A stretch of DNA of 50,880 bases from a virus. This document shows positions 1-8,522 of the stretch, piece after piece. A program made the translations under genes and the position numbers. Each line of letters opens with the position of its first letter. Positions within the stretch are counted from its first letter, which is position 1. The notes beneath the pieces are model-generated. The model was not told the origin of the DNA, did not search any database, and saw only the letters and a list, made by a program, of their open reading frames with translations. The stretch spans positions 1 through 50,880 of the IMG/VR virus record IMGVR_UViG_3300007276_000068; one strand, written 5' to 3'.

Positions 1-13
1 TCACAATAATGAA

Positions 14-1171
14 CTATTTCTTTTTCGCTTTCGATTTTCCCGATTTCATGTTTGCTAACCAATGTGCCATCCTTTGCTTTTCACCACTTGAACTCTTAGC
101 AGTTTTCCTTAAACTGCTAACACTTGCTTTGGTATTTACACCACTGCGCTTTGCTAGTCCTTTTCGTCCTGGATTTTTACCATCTGCAAAGTTTTCTTCT
201 ATAGGACCTGCACTTATAAATCTATCAGCATTAACAGGATTAGCTATTAGTAAATGTCCAGTATCACTGTATGCTCTGTATATTTTGTCTTTGGGTTCTA
301 TCTTAAATGAAATTTCGTCTCCAAACCAGCCTCCTGATTTAGTACTAACAAAAATACCTTTTGGTGTACGCCAATCTTTACCTGCTCGTAAATCAAATAG
401 GGCAAACTCGCGTTCTCCCGATGTGTCGGCCCTTGGTCGAAGACCTCCGGACTGTAATATATTGTTTAGTTTTTTAGTTTGATGATAAACTACAGTTCCG
501 TTTAATTTGTTTCGATCTTCAGGAGATAATTCAAAAACATTAAGACCTACAGTATTCCCTGGCGGCGAAATAACATTTCCTCCTTTTTTATCTTTAGCAA
601 AGTTTTCTGCTAGTGTTGCCACTTCATCAGGTTCAACAGCATATTTTTCAGAAAATATTCTAAAGTTTTCTTCCATGATAGCCAACCCTGGATCAGGTTT
701 TTTAATATCGTCTAAACTGTGCCCGCCCTGAATAATTGACCATTCATATGCAGTATATCGTGCTTCTTCTTTAACTACACGAGTTCTAGTCGTAGGAGGA
801 ACTCCGTCTTTTGTGACAGAGTTTCCAAATTTCGCGGCTTGTGTTTTAATTTCGTTCGGGCCCACATCAACAGTTGTGTTAACTCCCTTTACAACTCTTC
901 CCCATTCATTTATCTTCGATTCATTCATGTATTTTTTTCGATACATTTGTTCTAGTTCTTTTGGATGAATAGCATTGCCTATCATTCGTCCGACATCAAA
1001 CGCATATCCGCCCAAGCTTTGGCGGTCTCCATCAGTTTGAACTAGTTCATGCATTTTGCTAAGAATTTTATCTATATATGCCTTTTCTCTTTTTTCCTGC
1101 ATTCTAGCAATTAATTCATCTCTAGATATACCTTCAAATAAGCTTGATAACATTAATTCATATATTTTCAT
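14..1171 (-). CDS. Putative head-packaged ADP-ribosyltransferase-like protein (385 aa)
   Basis: I do not recognise the full-length protein. Residues about 225-325 look like the core of an ADP-ribosyltransferase fold of the KptA/DarT/PARP type: a strand ending in VVYHQT, a helix with ILQSGGLRPRA, then GIFVSTKSGGWFG and a strand EISFKIEP. The His-x-Thr and the GIFVS element are the parts seen in that superfamily; the third catalytic position is unclear. The N-terminus, MKIYELMLSSLFE followed by G, resembles T4 internal-head-protein leaders (MKTYQEFIAE), which gp21 protease cuts after [LI]-x-E; LFE would be such a site. T4 Alt, an injected ADP-ribosyltransferase, is the precedent. The C-terminus is very Lys-rich. 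It is last in a leftward cluster of small proteins with similar leaders. The function is inference only. Confidence 0.5.
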   Translation of the reverse strand: MKIYELMLSSLFEGISRDELIARMQEKREKAYIDKILSKMHELVQTDGDRQSLGGYAFDVGRMIGNAIHPKELEQMYRKKYMNESKINEWGRVVKGVNTTVDVGPNEIKTQAAKFGNSVTKDGVPPTTRTRVVKEEARYTAYEWSIIQGGHSLDDIKKPDPGLAIMEENFRIFSEKYAVEPDEVATLAENFAKDKKGGNVISPPGNTVGLNVFELSPEDRNKLNGTVVYHQTKKLNNILQSGGLRPRADTSGEREFALFDLRAGKDWRTPKGIFVSTKSGGWFGDEISFKIEPKDKIYRAYSDTGHLLIANPVNADRFISAGPIEENFADGKNPGRKGLAKRSGVNTKASVSSLRKTAKSSSGEKQRMAHWLANMKSGKSKAKKK

Positions 1172-1180
1172 ATTACATTC

Positions 1181-1657
1181 CTACCATTTGCGGCAACTCC
1201 AATAGCGTGCCTTTGTTCTAGGTCCAGGATTGTCACAATTATGTCTTGCACGAAAACTCTTTCGGCGTGCTGGATTAGACTTTTTAATACGCATGGTTGG
1301 ATCGCCAAAATTGACTTTTTTAACATTGCCAGTACTTGGGTCTTTTACATATACTTTAAATTTTTTAACATCACCCTGCATTGGCTTACCAAGTTGCACA
1401 TTGCGTCCTTGATATTCTGCTTCATCTATAATTTCGTCTTCATTAACCCATAAATCACCATATGCTTCATAAAAGTCATCACCATCATAAGTTTCCTCGA
1501 TGGCATTTTCTTCGTCACTCGTGTCTCCAGTAACTTTATATGTTTTATTACCAACAGTAAATGTATCAGATCCTGCCTTAATAGCATTCATACGAGCATC
1601 AGTGAATGGATTTGACTCAACTTGATGATATTTGGAATCAATTTCATTTATTTTCAT
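1181..1657 (-). CDS. Conserved T4-like marine phage protein with Arg/Cys-rich C-terminus (158 aa)
   Basis: The last 45 residues (FGDPTMRIKKSNPARRKSF, then RARHNCDN and ARYWSCRKW) form a module I know as a recurring C-terminus in marine T4-like phages, usually beside head genes; its function is not known. The two cysteines and the many Arg/Lys suggest nucleic-acid or metal binding. The first 70 residues are acidic and probably disordered. The N-terminus MKINEI resembles the leaders of its neighbours. It overlaps the upstream ParB-like gene by 4 nt, which indicates translational coupling. Confidence 0.7.
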   Translation of the reverse strand: MKINEIDSKYHQVESNPFTDARMNAIKAGSDTFTVGNKTYKVTGDTSDEENAIEETYDGDDFYEAYGDLWVNEDEIIDEAEYQGRNVQLGKPMQGDVKKFKVYVKDPSTGNVKKVNFGDPTMRIKKSNPARRKSFRARHNCDNPGPRTKARYWSCRKW

Positions 1658-2163
1658 AAGTATTTTTCCTCGAGATAATCTAGATCAATCACTTCAGCTT
1701 TTATTTGCTTTTCGCCTCTAAGTCTCGCAGCTAGTACAGCATGATGTCCGTCTCTTATAAAAAAATGATCAGCAAACTTAATAACCACTATATCCTTAGA
1801 CGAAGAAACTTTTTTCTTTAATATCTCTCGATCTTCTATTCTTACAAATGGTTGAGTGGCACTTAATTTATTAATTGGCAAAGATTTTATTGATTTGGCT
1901 TCATTATCTAGTTTTAATCGTACTTTAACTCTGTCAGCTGCTGACAAATTGTAGAAATCGAAAGATTTATATACATCGTTAAAGACTGACTCCATCTCAT
2001 TTACCCAATCGTCGTTATAACTTTTTAATGGAATATAATCTCCCGGCACAGTATCACTTGAGTAATACCCGTAGTCTTTTTCTGTCCCGTATCGTTTTCC
2101 GACTCGATTTGCTAGATTTATAGGATTAATCTTTCTTTCATCTAATATATCTCTGATCTTCAT
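1654..2163 (-). CDS. ParB/sulfiredoxin-fold-like small protein (169 aa)
   Basis: Residues about 105-162 resemble the ParB N-terminal nuclease-like fold: a hydrophobic strand (IVVIKFADHFFI), the turn RDGHHAVLAARLRG at 137-150, then a strand KAEVIDLD. DGHHR-x-x-A-A is the usual signature of this fold; here the Arg is replaced by Ala (DGHHAVLAA). Family members bind nucleotides, hydrolyse CTP or cut DNA; which of these applies cannot be read. The N-terminus MKIRDILDE fits the capsid-targeting-like pattern (L-x-E at 7-9). It overlaps both neighbours by 4 nt. Confidence 0.65.
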   Translation of the reverse strand: MKIRDILDERKINPINLANRVGKRYGTEKDYGYYSSDTVPGDYIPLKSYNDDWVNEMESVFNDVYKSFDFYNLSAADRVKVRLKLDNEAKSIKSLPINKLSATQPFVRIEDREILKKKVSSSKDIVVIKFADHFFIRDGHHAVLAARLRGEKQIKAEVIDLDYLEEKYL

Positions 2164-2387
2164 TTTTTACGACCTCTAAATCCTTGGGGCATGTTCATCT
2201 GACCATGCATCTTTGGTAGACCAAACCAGAGCTCAAACCATTCTTTATCACCTGGTTTTATATTTTGCTCACGTTCTTTTTTACGATTGGCCGTTGCAGC
2301 ATCGCTGATGTTTTCCAAAGTGTATTCAGTATATCCTTTGAATTCATTTACACCAGCAAGTTTTTTGATATATTCCAGTTCATCCAT
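2160..2387 (-). CDS. Small conserved phage protein with EWFELWFGLP motif (75 aa)
   Basis: A small protein of a type common in marine T4-like phages: a short helical N-terminus ending in LAGVNEF, a charged linker, then the conserved PGDKEWFELWFGLP and a basic tail (GFRGRKK). No enzymatic motif is visible. G-V-N-E could be a prohead-protease-type cleavage site by analogy with its neighbours, but this is weak. It overlaps the nucleotidyltransferase gene by 8 nt and the ParB-like gene by 4 nt, so it lies inside one translational unit. Confidence 0.65.
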   Translation of the reverse strand: MDELEYIKKLAGVNEFKGYTEYTLENISDAATANRKKEREQNIKPGDKEWFELWFGLPKMHGQMNMPQGFRGRKK

Positions 2388-2961
2388 GATACAACTCCGT
2401 CTCTACACCCATGCCATTGCGCACAGCATCGTACATGGTCTTTGCTAGCTTCTTGTTGGGCACACCTTGTACAAATGTTTGAAAGTCACCACTTGCAGCA
2501 GCCGCTCTGAGCTTACTAGCACTTATGCCAGCCGCATCATCTGAGTCTGGATCACGTTCGCCTGCACTTACAACTTGAATACTTTTAAAATTGTATTCTT
2601 TTCCATTGTAATCACCGATTAATTTTTTAAATTGTTCTAACCTATCACTGCCTGCCACGAATACTATATTGTCGTATCCCAGTGATTCAATTTTTTTAAG
2701 TGCTTGAATAACCGTTTTGACATTTTGATCGCCTACATTAACTGTGGGGAAAAATGATTTAACAAATTTTAATTTGGTCGGAAAGTCCAATGGATCTGTT
2801 TTGGGCTTTTGTGTATGACTTAAAAAAATATAAGAGTCGCCTGGAATACTATGAATTTTATCTGCAAGTTTCTTATGGCCAATTGTTGGAGGATTCATTC
2901 TTCCAAATGCCACTACCGCAGTTTTGTTCTTTTGTTTTTCAAAGACTTCTCTTAAAAACAT
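2380..2961 (-). CDS. Nucleotidyltransferase, cytidylyltransferase-like/NMNAT superfamily (193 aa)
   Basis: Clear HIGH-type nucleotidyltransferase. It has the N-terminal AFGRMNPPTIGHKKL with the TxGH motif at 26-29, a central VFVAGSDRLEQF, and the C-terminal signature GISASKLRAAA at 145-155, equivalent to ISSTxxR. Such enzymes join a nucleoside triphosphate to a phosphorylated small molecule (NMN, phosphopantetheine, glycerol-3-phosphate); the substrate cannot be told from sequence. Stand-alone copies are common in marine myoviruses. The leader MFLREVFEK, ahead of the first strand, resembles the leaders of the other genes in this cluster and may be removed if the protein is packaged. Confidence 0.85.
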   Translation of the reverse strand: MFLREVFEKQKNKTAVVAFGRMNPPTIGHKKLADKIHSIPGDSYIFLSHTQKPKTDPLDFPTKLKFVKSFFPTVNVGDQNVKTVIQALKKIESLGYDNIVFVAGSDRLEQFKKLIGDYNGKEYNFKSIQVVSAGERDPDSDDAAGISASKLRAAAASGDFQTFVQGVPNKKLAKTMYDAVRNGMGVETELYHG

Positions 2962-3293
2962 TAATAAATTCCCTTGCGAACATTTGTCATTTCTTCAGAG
3001 TAAATTTTTTGCAATAACGCTTTGCGATCGTTGTCATCCATAATTTCGTCTGGACGTTTTGGAATATTAAACTTAATGCAATATGTTTTGGTAGCTTGAT
3101 CAATCATTTGTCCAAAATGTTTTTCAGGGTTGATTTGCTTCTTTCCTTTGACCATATCACGCATTCTGGTCATTGCTGGGAAGAAATGTTTTCTATAAAA
3201 CATAGGATCATTGCGCATGAAAACTGCAAGGTCATCAACTACATCAAATGGCAAACTGTCATCAACGGGCTTATCAAAATCTTCTATACGCAT
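2961..3293 (-). CDS. Conserved T4-like phage protein, unknown function (110 aa)
   Basis: Recognisable as a widespread marine T4-like protein from its N-terminal RIEDFDKPVDDSLPFDVVDD and the following FMRNDPMFYRKHFFPAMTRM. It is mostly helical and has no membrane segment or catalytic motif. In related genomes it sits next to the nucleotidyltransferase, as here, where its stop meets the start of that gene (shared base 2961). A GAGGAA ribosome binding site precedes its ATG. Confidence 0.75.
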   Translation of the reverse strand: MRIEDFDKPVDDSLPFDVVDDLAVFMRNDPMFYRKHFFPAMTRMRDMVKGKKQINPEKHFGQMIDQATKTYCIKFNIPKRPDEIMDDNDRKALLQKIYSEEMTNVRKGIY

Positions 3294-3296
3294 AAC

Positions 3297-3536
3297 TTAT
3301 TCCTCGTCCATTGATATTTCGATATCAAAATCTTGATATCCTTGTTCAAACATATACTCTGCTAATCTGTTTGCATATTCATCTGATTCATCATCATTTA
3401 ATGCTCTTGTTAGCGCAATTTCTATAACAGGGGCACCTGAGGTAGTTTCTAAAAATTGCTGTTCAGGAAAAATAGATTCATCAAGTTTTTCAACTTCATC
3501 AAGTTTTTCAAAAATAATTCTTACAAAATGTTCCAT
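3297..3536 (-). CDS. Small acidic protein, unknown (79 aa)
   Basis: Not recognised. It is acidic, with an N-terminal helix (VRIIFEKLDEVEKLDES) and a C-terminal half reading ANRLAEYMFEQGYQDFDIEI, which looks like an alpha/beta mini-domain. It is separated from the gene below by 3 nt and shares its operon. IIFE at 7-10 could be a prohead-protease site by analogy with its neighbours, but support is thin. Confidence 0.6.
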   Translation of the reverse strand: MEHFVRIIFEKLDEVEKLDESIFPEQQFLETTSGAPVIEIALTRALNDDESDEYANRLAEYMFEQGYQDFDIEISMDEE

Positions 3537-3545
3537 ATTTTTACC

Positions 3546-3884
3546 TTAATTATTCATTGTTATTGAAGTCACAGAACCATTAGTGTATATTAATTTTGGT
3601 CTTACCCACACATAGTTTCCTGTAAAATTCTGTATTACACTAGCAGTCTGATTAATAACAGTATAAGTGTATACAGTAAACCAATCTTCTTCTAATGGTT
3701 CCACTGCTAACGTAGCCTGAATATATACTGAGCCACTAAGGCCGTCAACACTGCATTGTATTGAGTGAAGACCATCGCTTCGACCATAAAAGCCGTCGCC
3801 TTTGAACATATCACCAGTAACGGTGATTGTTTCACCGTTACCAGGATGTGTTTGTTGAGTTAAAATTGTTGTACTAGTTGTCAT
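3546..3884 (-). CDS. Virion-type beta-rich protein (112 aa)
   Basis: A beta-rich, Thr/Ser-rich small protein with the conserved blocks GDGFYGRSDGLHSIQ, EEDWFTVYTYT and FTGNYVWVRPK. This combination recurs in T4-like marine phages as a virion-associated protein. I chose the ATG at 3884 (MTTSTTIL) over an in-frame one 21 nt upstream, because the longer version would run into the preceding gene and the stretch before 3884 carries a late promoter element. No Shine-Dalgarno sequence precedes 3884; GATAAATA ends 5 nt before it, so the message may be leaderless. Confidence 0.7.
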   Translation of the reverse strand: MTTSTTILTQQTHPGNGETITVTGDMFKGDGFYGRSDGLHSIQCSVDGLSGSVYIQATLAVEPLEEDWFTVYTYTVINQTASVIQNFTGNYVWVRPKLIYTNGSVTSITMNN

Positions 3885-3885
3885 G

Positions 3886-4590
3886 CTAGTATTTATCAAT
3901 ATCACCTTTGTAAACTAATTTCTCTATGCGCCTAATGTTTTTACTAATATACATTTGCACCATCAACAATACCTTTTCATCTCTTACATAAAAATATGCG
4001 TTGCCATTATACATCGAGTGCTTGATATTGCCCAGTGTGTAAACTCCTACTTTACTTTTGTCATTGTTTACTTCTAACCAGGAGGCAAAACTTGGATCAC
4101 ACTTTTTGTTGTTCAAATATATTTTGAATTCCATATCTGGTGGAGTATCAACTAAAACAACATCATGTTTTAATGACAAGAACTTCAGCATTTCGGGCTG
4201 TGGTTTCCATAATTCAGCACCAGAAGATCTAAACTTTTTAGCAATCCCGTTTGCAAGATCCAAGTCATTCGTTGCAATACTTAATGTATTTTGTTCACAT
4301 CGTATTCTATAATCATCAGTAGTTTGTTTTAATAAAGAATATATGTCCATTGCATCCAAAAAATCAAATTCACTGATTGTTTGCTTGGTTCGATATAATT
4401 GCCTCACCAAAGGTTGGTTTCTTTCGTACAACCCATTAATTTCATCCAACACGGACTTGGCAAATGAAAGAGTTTTTGTTCTTTGATTGCTGGTTCTAAA
4501 CGCATACGCAAGCGTACTGGGAAGTACTATTTTGTATAAGTACTTCCCATAGTGTAGCTTACGAGTTTCACGCAGTTTCAATGATTTCAT
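3886..4590 (-). CDS. Conserved marine T4-like protein, unknown function (about 234 aa)
   Basis: A protein family I recognise from marine T4-like phages without known function. Its blocks are LHYGKYLYKIVLPSTLAYAF near the start, DPSFASWLEVNND near residue 165, then NAYFYVRDEKVLLMVQMY and IRRIEKLVYKGDIDKY at the end. No nucleotide-binding or catalytic motif is evident. The start is either a GTG at 4599 or this ATG; both lie inside the 3' end of the clpA-like gene, and neither has a strong ribosome binding site. It ends 1 nt before the ATG of the next gene. Confidence 0.7.
   Translation of the reverse strand: MKSLKLRETRKLHYGKYLYKIVLPSTLAYAFRTSNQRTKTLSFAKSVLDEINGLYERNQPLVRQLYRTKQTISEFDFLDAMDIYSLLKQTTDDYRIRCEQNTLSIATNDLDLANGIAKKFRSSGAELWKPQPEMLKFLSLKHDVVLVDTPPDMEFKIYLNNKKCDPSFASWLEVNNDKSKVGVYTLGNIKHSMYNGNAYFYVRDEKVLLMVQMYISKNIRRIEKLVYKGDIDKY
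3890..3897 (-). promoter_or_regulatory. Late promoter element GATAAATA, 5 nt before ATG
   Basis: Minus-strand GATAAATA followed by CTAGC and the ATG at 3884. In T4 the TATAAATA element occupies about -13 to -6, so transcription would start at the A of the ATG. The element lies inside the last codons of the upstream gene. Confidence 0.5.
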
Positions 4591-6808
4591 GTGGCTCACA
4601 CTTTAAAAATAGTTGTTCATCTTTGATGTCAACTGTCATTTTTCCACCATTTTTAAGATTACCAAACAGTATCTCTCTTGACATTGGGCGCTTGACCTCT
4701 TTATCAATAACACGTTGTAGCGGACGGGCACCCATTTTTGGATCAAAGCCCTTGTCTACAAGATAATCCAATGCTTCATCAGTTACTGTAATTGAAATAT
4801 CCTTTTCCTTGACCATGTTTTTAAGCTCTAGTAGGAACTTACCAACAATTTTCATCATTACTTCTTTGCTCAGCTTGGCAAATGTAATGGTTCCGTCAAG
4901 TCTATTACGGAATTCTGGAGAGAAGAACTTCTTAAGTTCAGCATCTTCATATTGCCCTTCAAGAGAACTCCCAAACCCAATGTTATTCTTCTCTGCTGCC
5001 TTGGCTCCGAGATTGGTTGTTAGGATAAGTATACAGTTGCGAGCATCTGCTTCTTTACCATTGCTACCAGTTACTTTGCCATTATCCATTACTTGAAGAA
5101 GAATGCTACTTACATCAGGATGTGCTTTTTCAATTTCATCCATCAACAATACGCAATTGGGATTTTCTTGAATCTTTGTGATAAGTTGTCCTGCATTGTC
5201 TTCATGACCAACATACCCTGGAGGAGATCCAATCAATTTACTGACGCTGTGCTTCTCCTGGTATTCACTCATATCAAAGCGTACGAGTTTTACACCCAAC
5301 TGCGAAGCCAGTTGTTTTGCAGTTTCAGTCTTTCCTGTGCCAGTTGGTCCCATGAATACAAAACTTCCAACTGGTTTATCATCAGGCTTGAGACCTGCTT
5401 GACTTACTAGAATTTTATCCACAATGCTTTCAATTGCACTGTCCTGACCGTATACAACTTTCTTGAGATTTTCTTCAAGCTTTACAAGATTGTCAGTTTC
5501 TTTTTCTGCAACTTGTTCAGTTGGAAGGTTAATCATTTTTGCAAGTTCAAACTGGATTTCTTTCTCAGTAACAACTTTATTTTCGGTTTGCTCATTGAGT
5601 TTAAATCTAGAACATGCAACATCAATTAGGTCAATTGCTTTATCAGGAAGCTTTTTGTCAGTTTGATATTTTACACTGAGCTTAACAGCAGCGTTGATTG
5701 CATCCTGAGTAATTTCAGTATTATGATAGTCTTCATAATACGTTTTAATACCAGTTAAGATATCCTTTGTAACTTCAGGAGTGGGCTCTTCAACAGTAAC
5801 ACGTTGGAATCGTCGCATAAGAGCACGATCCTTTTCAAAGTACTTGCGATATTCTTCCCAAGTAGTTGATGCAACAACCTTTAAGTCGCCTTTTGTAAGT
5901 GCTGGTTTAAGCATGTTGGCAAGATCATTGCTTCCAGCTTGACCACCTGCACCAGCACCATTCATCATATGTGCCTCGTCAATAAACATAATAGTCTTAC
6001 CTTTCTTGGTAAGTGCTTGCAACACAAGTTTAAAACGTTCTTCAAAGTCACCACGATACTTGGATCCAGCAAGCATTGCACCAATATCCAGGTTGTATAC
6101 TTGGTATTCTTGTAGGAACGATGGAACATTTCCGCTGACAATGTTATATGCCAAGCCTTCAGCAATTGCTGTTTTGCCCACACCAGGGTCACCAACCAGC
6201 ATTACGTTGTTTTTGCTTCTACGCCCCAACGCCAGTGCAACTTTGTCAAGTTCCTCACTGCGTCCAATAATAGGATCGATTCGTTTGTTCTTTGCTTGGT
6301 CATTAAGATTAACAGTAAAGCTTTTAAGTGCTCTACGTGCATCAGCGCTGAGTTCTTCTTCAGCAATTTCACCTTCTGCTTCTTCATTAATAAATTCTGC
6401 AAATTTTGTTTTGTCAATGTTTGCTTTATTCAAGAAGTATACAGCAATTGAACGTTTTTCAGTAAGAAGACTTACTAATACGTCTTCTACTTGTATATGA
6501 CTACGTCCTGCAAACAATACTTGTGTGAACGCTCTGTTAAGAACACGTTCAACTGTTTGTGTTTTCTTTGGTTTTAACTTTTCTTGATCAGTTTTGATAT
6601 CATCTGAGTTATTCTTAAGATGATACTCAAGGTTTGTTTTAACAAAGTCAACATCAGACCCATATGCAGTAAGCATATTGACAAAGTTGTCTTCGCATAA
6701 CATTGCGTAAAGCAGATGTTCAAGTGTAACATACTCATGCTTGAGTTTTTGTGCATCTTTGACAGCTTTGTCAAAAACTAATTGAAGCGCTTTAGACGGT
6801 TCTACCAT
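4568..6808 (-). CDS. clpA: ClpA-type AAA+ unfoldase (746 aa)
   Basis: A full-length ClpA-type protein, close to the E. coli ClpA length. It has a Clp N-domain (residues about 1-140), AAA-1 with Walker A GDPGVGKT (206-213) and DEAH (277-280), and AAA-2 with Walker A GPTGTGKT (487-494) and DEIE (557-560), plus the ClpB-small C-terminal domain ([18 protein letters not shown]). The region between the AAA modules is short, so the ClpB middle domain is absent. An IGF tripeptide at 610-612, before [11 protein letters not shown], sits where ClpA carries its ClpP-docking loop (IGL), so it could dock a host or phage ClpP. It probably remodels or degrades host or phage proteins. It overlaps the DnaJ-like gene by 17 nt. 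Confidence 0.93.
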   Translation of the reverse strand: MVEPSKALQLVFDKAVKDAQKLKHEYVTLEHLLYAMLCEDNFVNMLTAYGSDVDFVKTNLEYHLKNNSDDIKTDQEKLKPKKTQTVERVLNRAFTQVLFAGRSHIQVEDVLVSLLTEKRSIAVYFLNKANIDKTKFAEFINEEAEGEIAEEELSADARRALKSFTVNLNDQAKNKRIDPIIGRSEELDKVALALGRRSKNNVMLVGDPGVGKTAIAEGLAYNIVSGNVPSFLQEYQVYNLDIGAMLAGSKYRGDFEERFKLVLQALTKKGKTIMFIDEAHMMNGAGAGGQAGSNDLANMLKPALTKGDLKVVASTTWEEYRKYFEKDRALMRRFQRVTVEEPTPEVTKDILTGIKTYYEDYHNTEITQDAINAAVKLSVKYQTDKKLPDKAIDLIDVACSRFKLNEQTENKVVTEKEIQFELAKMINLPTEQVAEKETDNLVKLEENLKKVVYGQDSAIESIVDKILVSQAGLKPDDKPVGSFVFMGPTGTGKTETAKQLASQLGVKLVRFDMSEYQEKHSVSKLIGSPPGYVGHEDNAGQLITKIQENPNCVLLMDEIEKAHPDVSSILLQVMDNGKVTGSNGKEADARNCILILTTNLGAKAAEKNNIGFGSSLEGQYEDAELKKFFSPEFRNRLDGTITFAKLSKEVMMKIVGKFLLELKNMVKEKDISITVTDEALDYLVDKGFDPKMGARPLQRVIDKEVKRPMSREILFGNLKNGGKMTVDIKDEQLFLKCEPHEIIETA

Positions 6809-7640
6809 TTATTGTATTTTCCTCTATATTTTGTTTTAGTTCTGATAGTTTTTGTAAAATTTCTGTGTCATCTATCTTTGGAATAACTGTTTCTATTTGA
6901 ACATACAAGTTGCCTCGACGTTGTGTATGTATATCAGGTATTCCATATCCAGTAATACTCAGAATGGTTCCAGGTTTTGTGCCTTTAGGGACTGTAAGTT
7001 TTACTTTACGATCATCTAACGTCTCTATTACTATAACACATCCTAATAGTAAGTCAAACACATTTATCGTTCGTTTGGTTGCTATATTATTCATGTCTCT
7101 GACCCAATCAGGATGATCATTGACTACAACTTTAATTAACAAATCGCCTCTGGGCGCATTGGTATGTGAATCATCACCAAGCCCTTGATACCGTATGTTA
7201 TCACCTGTCTTTGCACCTGCAGGAATATTTAAGTTAATGTTCTCAATGCTTCCGCTATTTAAATTGTATCTCAAATTGGTTTGTTTGCCAGTGAATACGT
7301 CCTTAAGGTCAACAGACACCCTAAGTGTTATATCTCTATTTCGTTGCATCCTGCTCTGTCCGAATCCTTGAGAAAACATATTACTGAATATAGACTCAGC
7401 AAAGGTGTTGCTTCCTCCTCTAAAGTCAGAAGAATTGAAATTAAAATGTGTATGAGGATTGTCGTGTTCTTGTCTTTTATCAGGATCTTTGAGAATTTCA
7501 TAAGCTTCATTCAATTGCTTAAATTTCTCAGGATCGCCACCTTTGTCAGGATGGTGTTCCATCACTAGTTTTCTATATGATTTTTTGATATCTTCTTGTG
7601 TTGCAGTGCGTTCAATGCCCAGTATTTTGTAATAATCCAT
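6792..7640 (-). CDS. dnaJ: DnaJ/CbpA-type J-domain co-chaperone (282 aa)
   Basis: J-domain at 1-65 with the HPD motif at 30-32 (HHPDKGG). A short Gly/Ser/Phe-rich linker follows ([20 protein letters not shown]), then two beta-domains like the DnaJ C-terminal substrate-binding region ([19 protein letters not shown] and [19 protein letters not shown]). The CXXCXGXG zinc repeats are missing, making it class II like CbpA. It would stimulate a DnaK ATPase and hand over clients. The stop lies inside the clpA-like gene, implying co-expression. A clear ribosome binding site is not seen. Confidence 0.92.
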   Translation of the reverse strand: MDYYKILGIERTATQEDIKKSYRKLVMEHHPDKGGDPEKFKQLNEAYEILKDPDKRQEHDNPHTHFNFNSSDFRGGSNTFAESIFSNMFSQGFGQSRMQRNRDITLRVSVDLKDVFTGKQTNLRYNLNSGSIENINLNIPAGAKTGDNIRYQGLGDDSHTNAPRGDLLIKVVVNDHPDWVRDMNNIATKRTINVFDLLLGCVIVIETLDDRKVKLTVPKGTKPGTILSITGYGIPDIHTQRRGNLYVQIETVIPKIDDTEILQKLSELKQNIEENTINGRTV

Positions 7641-7652
7641 ACAAATACTTAG

Positions 7653-8057
7653 TTACTCAGGAGGGCCCTTGCTTCCAGAACCGACATACAGTCCAAACCA
7701 TGCAGCACCTGCCCCTACGACAACTGATATAAGACCAGATTGCTCCATACTAGGATCTGGAAGAGCAGTGTACCATTCGATTACACTATAAAGAATAAAA
7801 ATATAGATAGTAATAAATAACCTTGGAAAAGGTCTCCAAGCATCAACTGCTCTTGCCAAATATATTGATTTAGCATATGGATTTTTCTTTAAATTTTCAT
7901 TTGATTCAGCAGTTTTTGAACCAATTTTTACTGATTTGGTTGATCCATCATTGTTGGATTCAATTTCAACGTCATGCGTTTTACCATTGGAACTAGTATT
8001 ACCATTGGGATTGTAATCATCGTTAGGAGAAAAATCATCATCGTAGTCGTTGTTCAT
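7653..8057 (-). CDS. Putative holin (134 aa, two membrane segments)
   Basis: A hydrophilic Asn/Asp/Ser-rich N-terminal 75 residues is followed by two membrane segments, about 80-98 (LFITIYIFILYSVIEW) and 106-125 (SGLISVVVGAGAAWFGLYV). The signature AWRPFPRLF...ALPDPSMEQSG...VVGAGAAWFGLYV is the one found in putative holins of marine T4-like phages. Its position next to spanins and an endolysin supports the call. A GAGGAAAG ribosome binding site and an upstream TATAAATA late element fit late expression. Confidence 0.75.
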   Translation of the reverse strand: MNNDYDDDFSPNDDYNPNGNTSSNGKTHDVEIESNNDGSTKSVKIGSKTAESNENLKKNPYAKSIYLARAVDAWRPFPRLFITIYIFILYSVIEWYTALPDPSMEQSGLISVVVGAGAAWFGLYVGSGSKGPPE

Positions 8058-8115
8058 ATCACTTTCCTCTGAACAAGACTGTTATTACTATTTCAAGACT
8101 TGCCCTTCTTAGTAT

Positions 8116-8123
8116 TATTTATA
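8116..8123 (-). promoter_or_regulatory. Late promoter TATAAATA before holin gene
   Basis: A perfect T4 late consensus TATAAATA on the minus strand, 58 nt before the holin ATG at 8057 and just after the stop of the lipoprotein gene. Confidence 0.65.
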
Positions 8124-8522
8124 CTAATTCTGTGAAGGCAGCACTGCTTGGCCTAGAATTCTATCGCTTTCCACGTAGTAGTTTCTGTATGCAACAATTA
8201 TGGCATTTAATTGTTCAACTTGAGAACGCAAATCGTTTAAATTAAGAGACATTGCCTCGTACCCATCAGCAGTTACCGCAAAAAATACAACTGGTAATCC
8301 TTTGGCTTCGAGTTCTGCTATTTTAGATTCAAAATTATCCACAGTAATAACAGTCCATGTAACCGTCTTTAAGTTAAGTTCATCAACATTTGGAATGGTT
8401 AATGATGGGCGCTGTACTGGCGTTGTTGATATTTCAATTGGGTCAACAGTTGCTCCACAAGCACTAAGGCTGAACAATATTGTTAAAAAGCCAAGGACAT
8501 TCAGTATTGAATTCTGTACCAT
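8124..8522 (-). CDS. Outer-membrane lipoprotein, o-spanin-like (132 aa)
   Basis: Signal peptide with a lipobox LSAC (Cys22) after a hydrophobic core (ILNVLGFLTILFSL), so a lipoprotein. The body contains VTWTVITVDNFESKIAEL and YEAMSLNLNDLRSQVEQLN, a pattern seen in small lipoproteins of marine T4-like lysis cassettes. With the membrane-anchored coiled-coil protein encoded upstream and overlapping by 59 nt, it would form a two-component spanin that fuses inner and outer membranes at lysis. Overlapping i-/o-spanin genes are typical. Confidence 0.75.
   Translation of the reverse strand: MVQNSILNVLGFLTILFSLSACGATVDPIEISTTPVQRPSLTIPNVDELNLKTVTWTVITVDNFESKIAELEAKGLPVVFFAVTADGYEAMSLNLNDLRSQVEQLNAIIVAYRNYYVESDRILGQAVLPSQN

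Noticed and set aside
4568-6808. Long plus-strand open frames opposite the clpA-like gene
   Set aside because: Low-complexity Ser/Leu-rich translations are typical antisense shadows of a well-conserved minus-strand gene.
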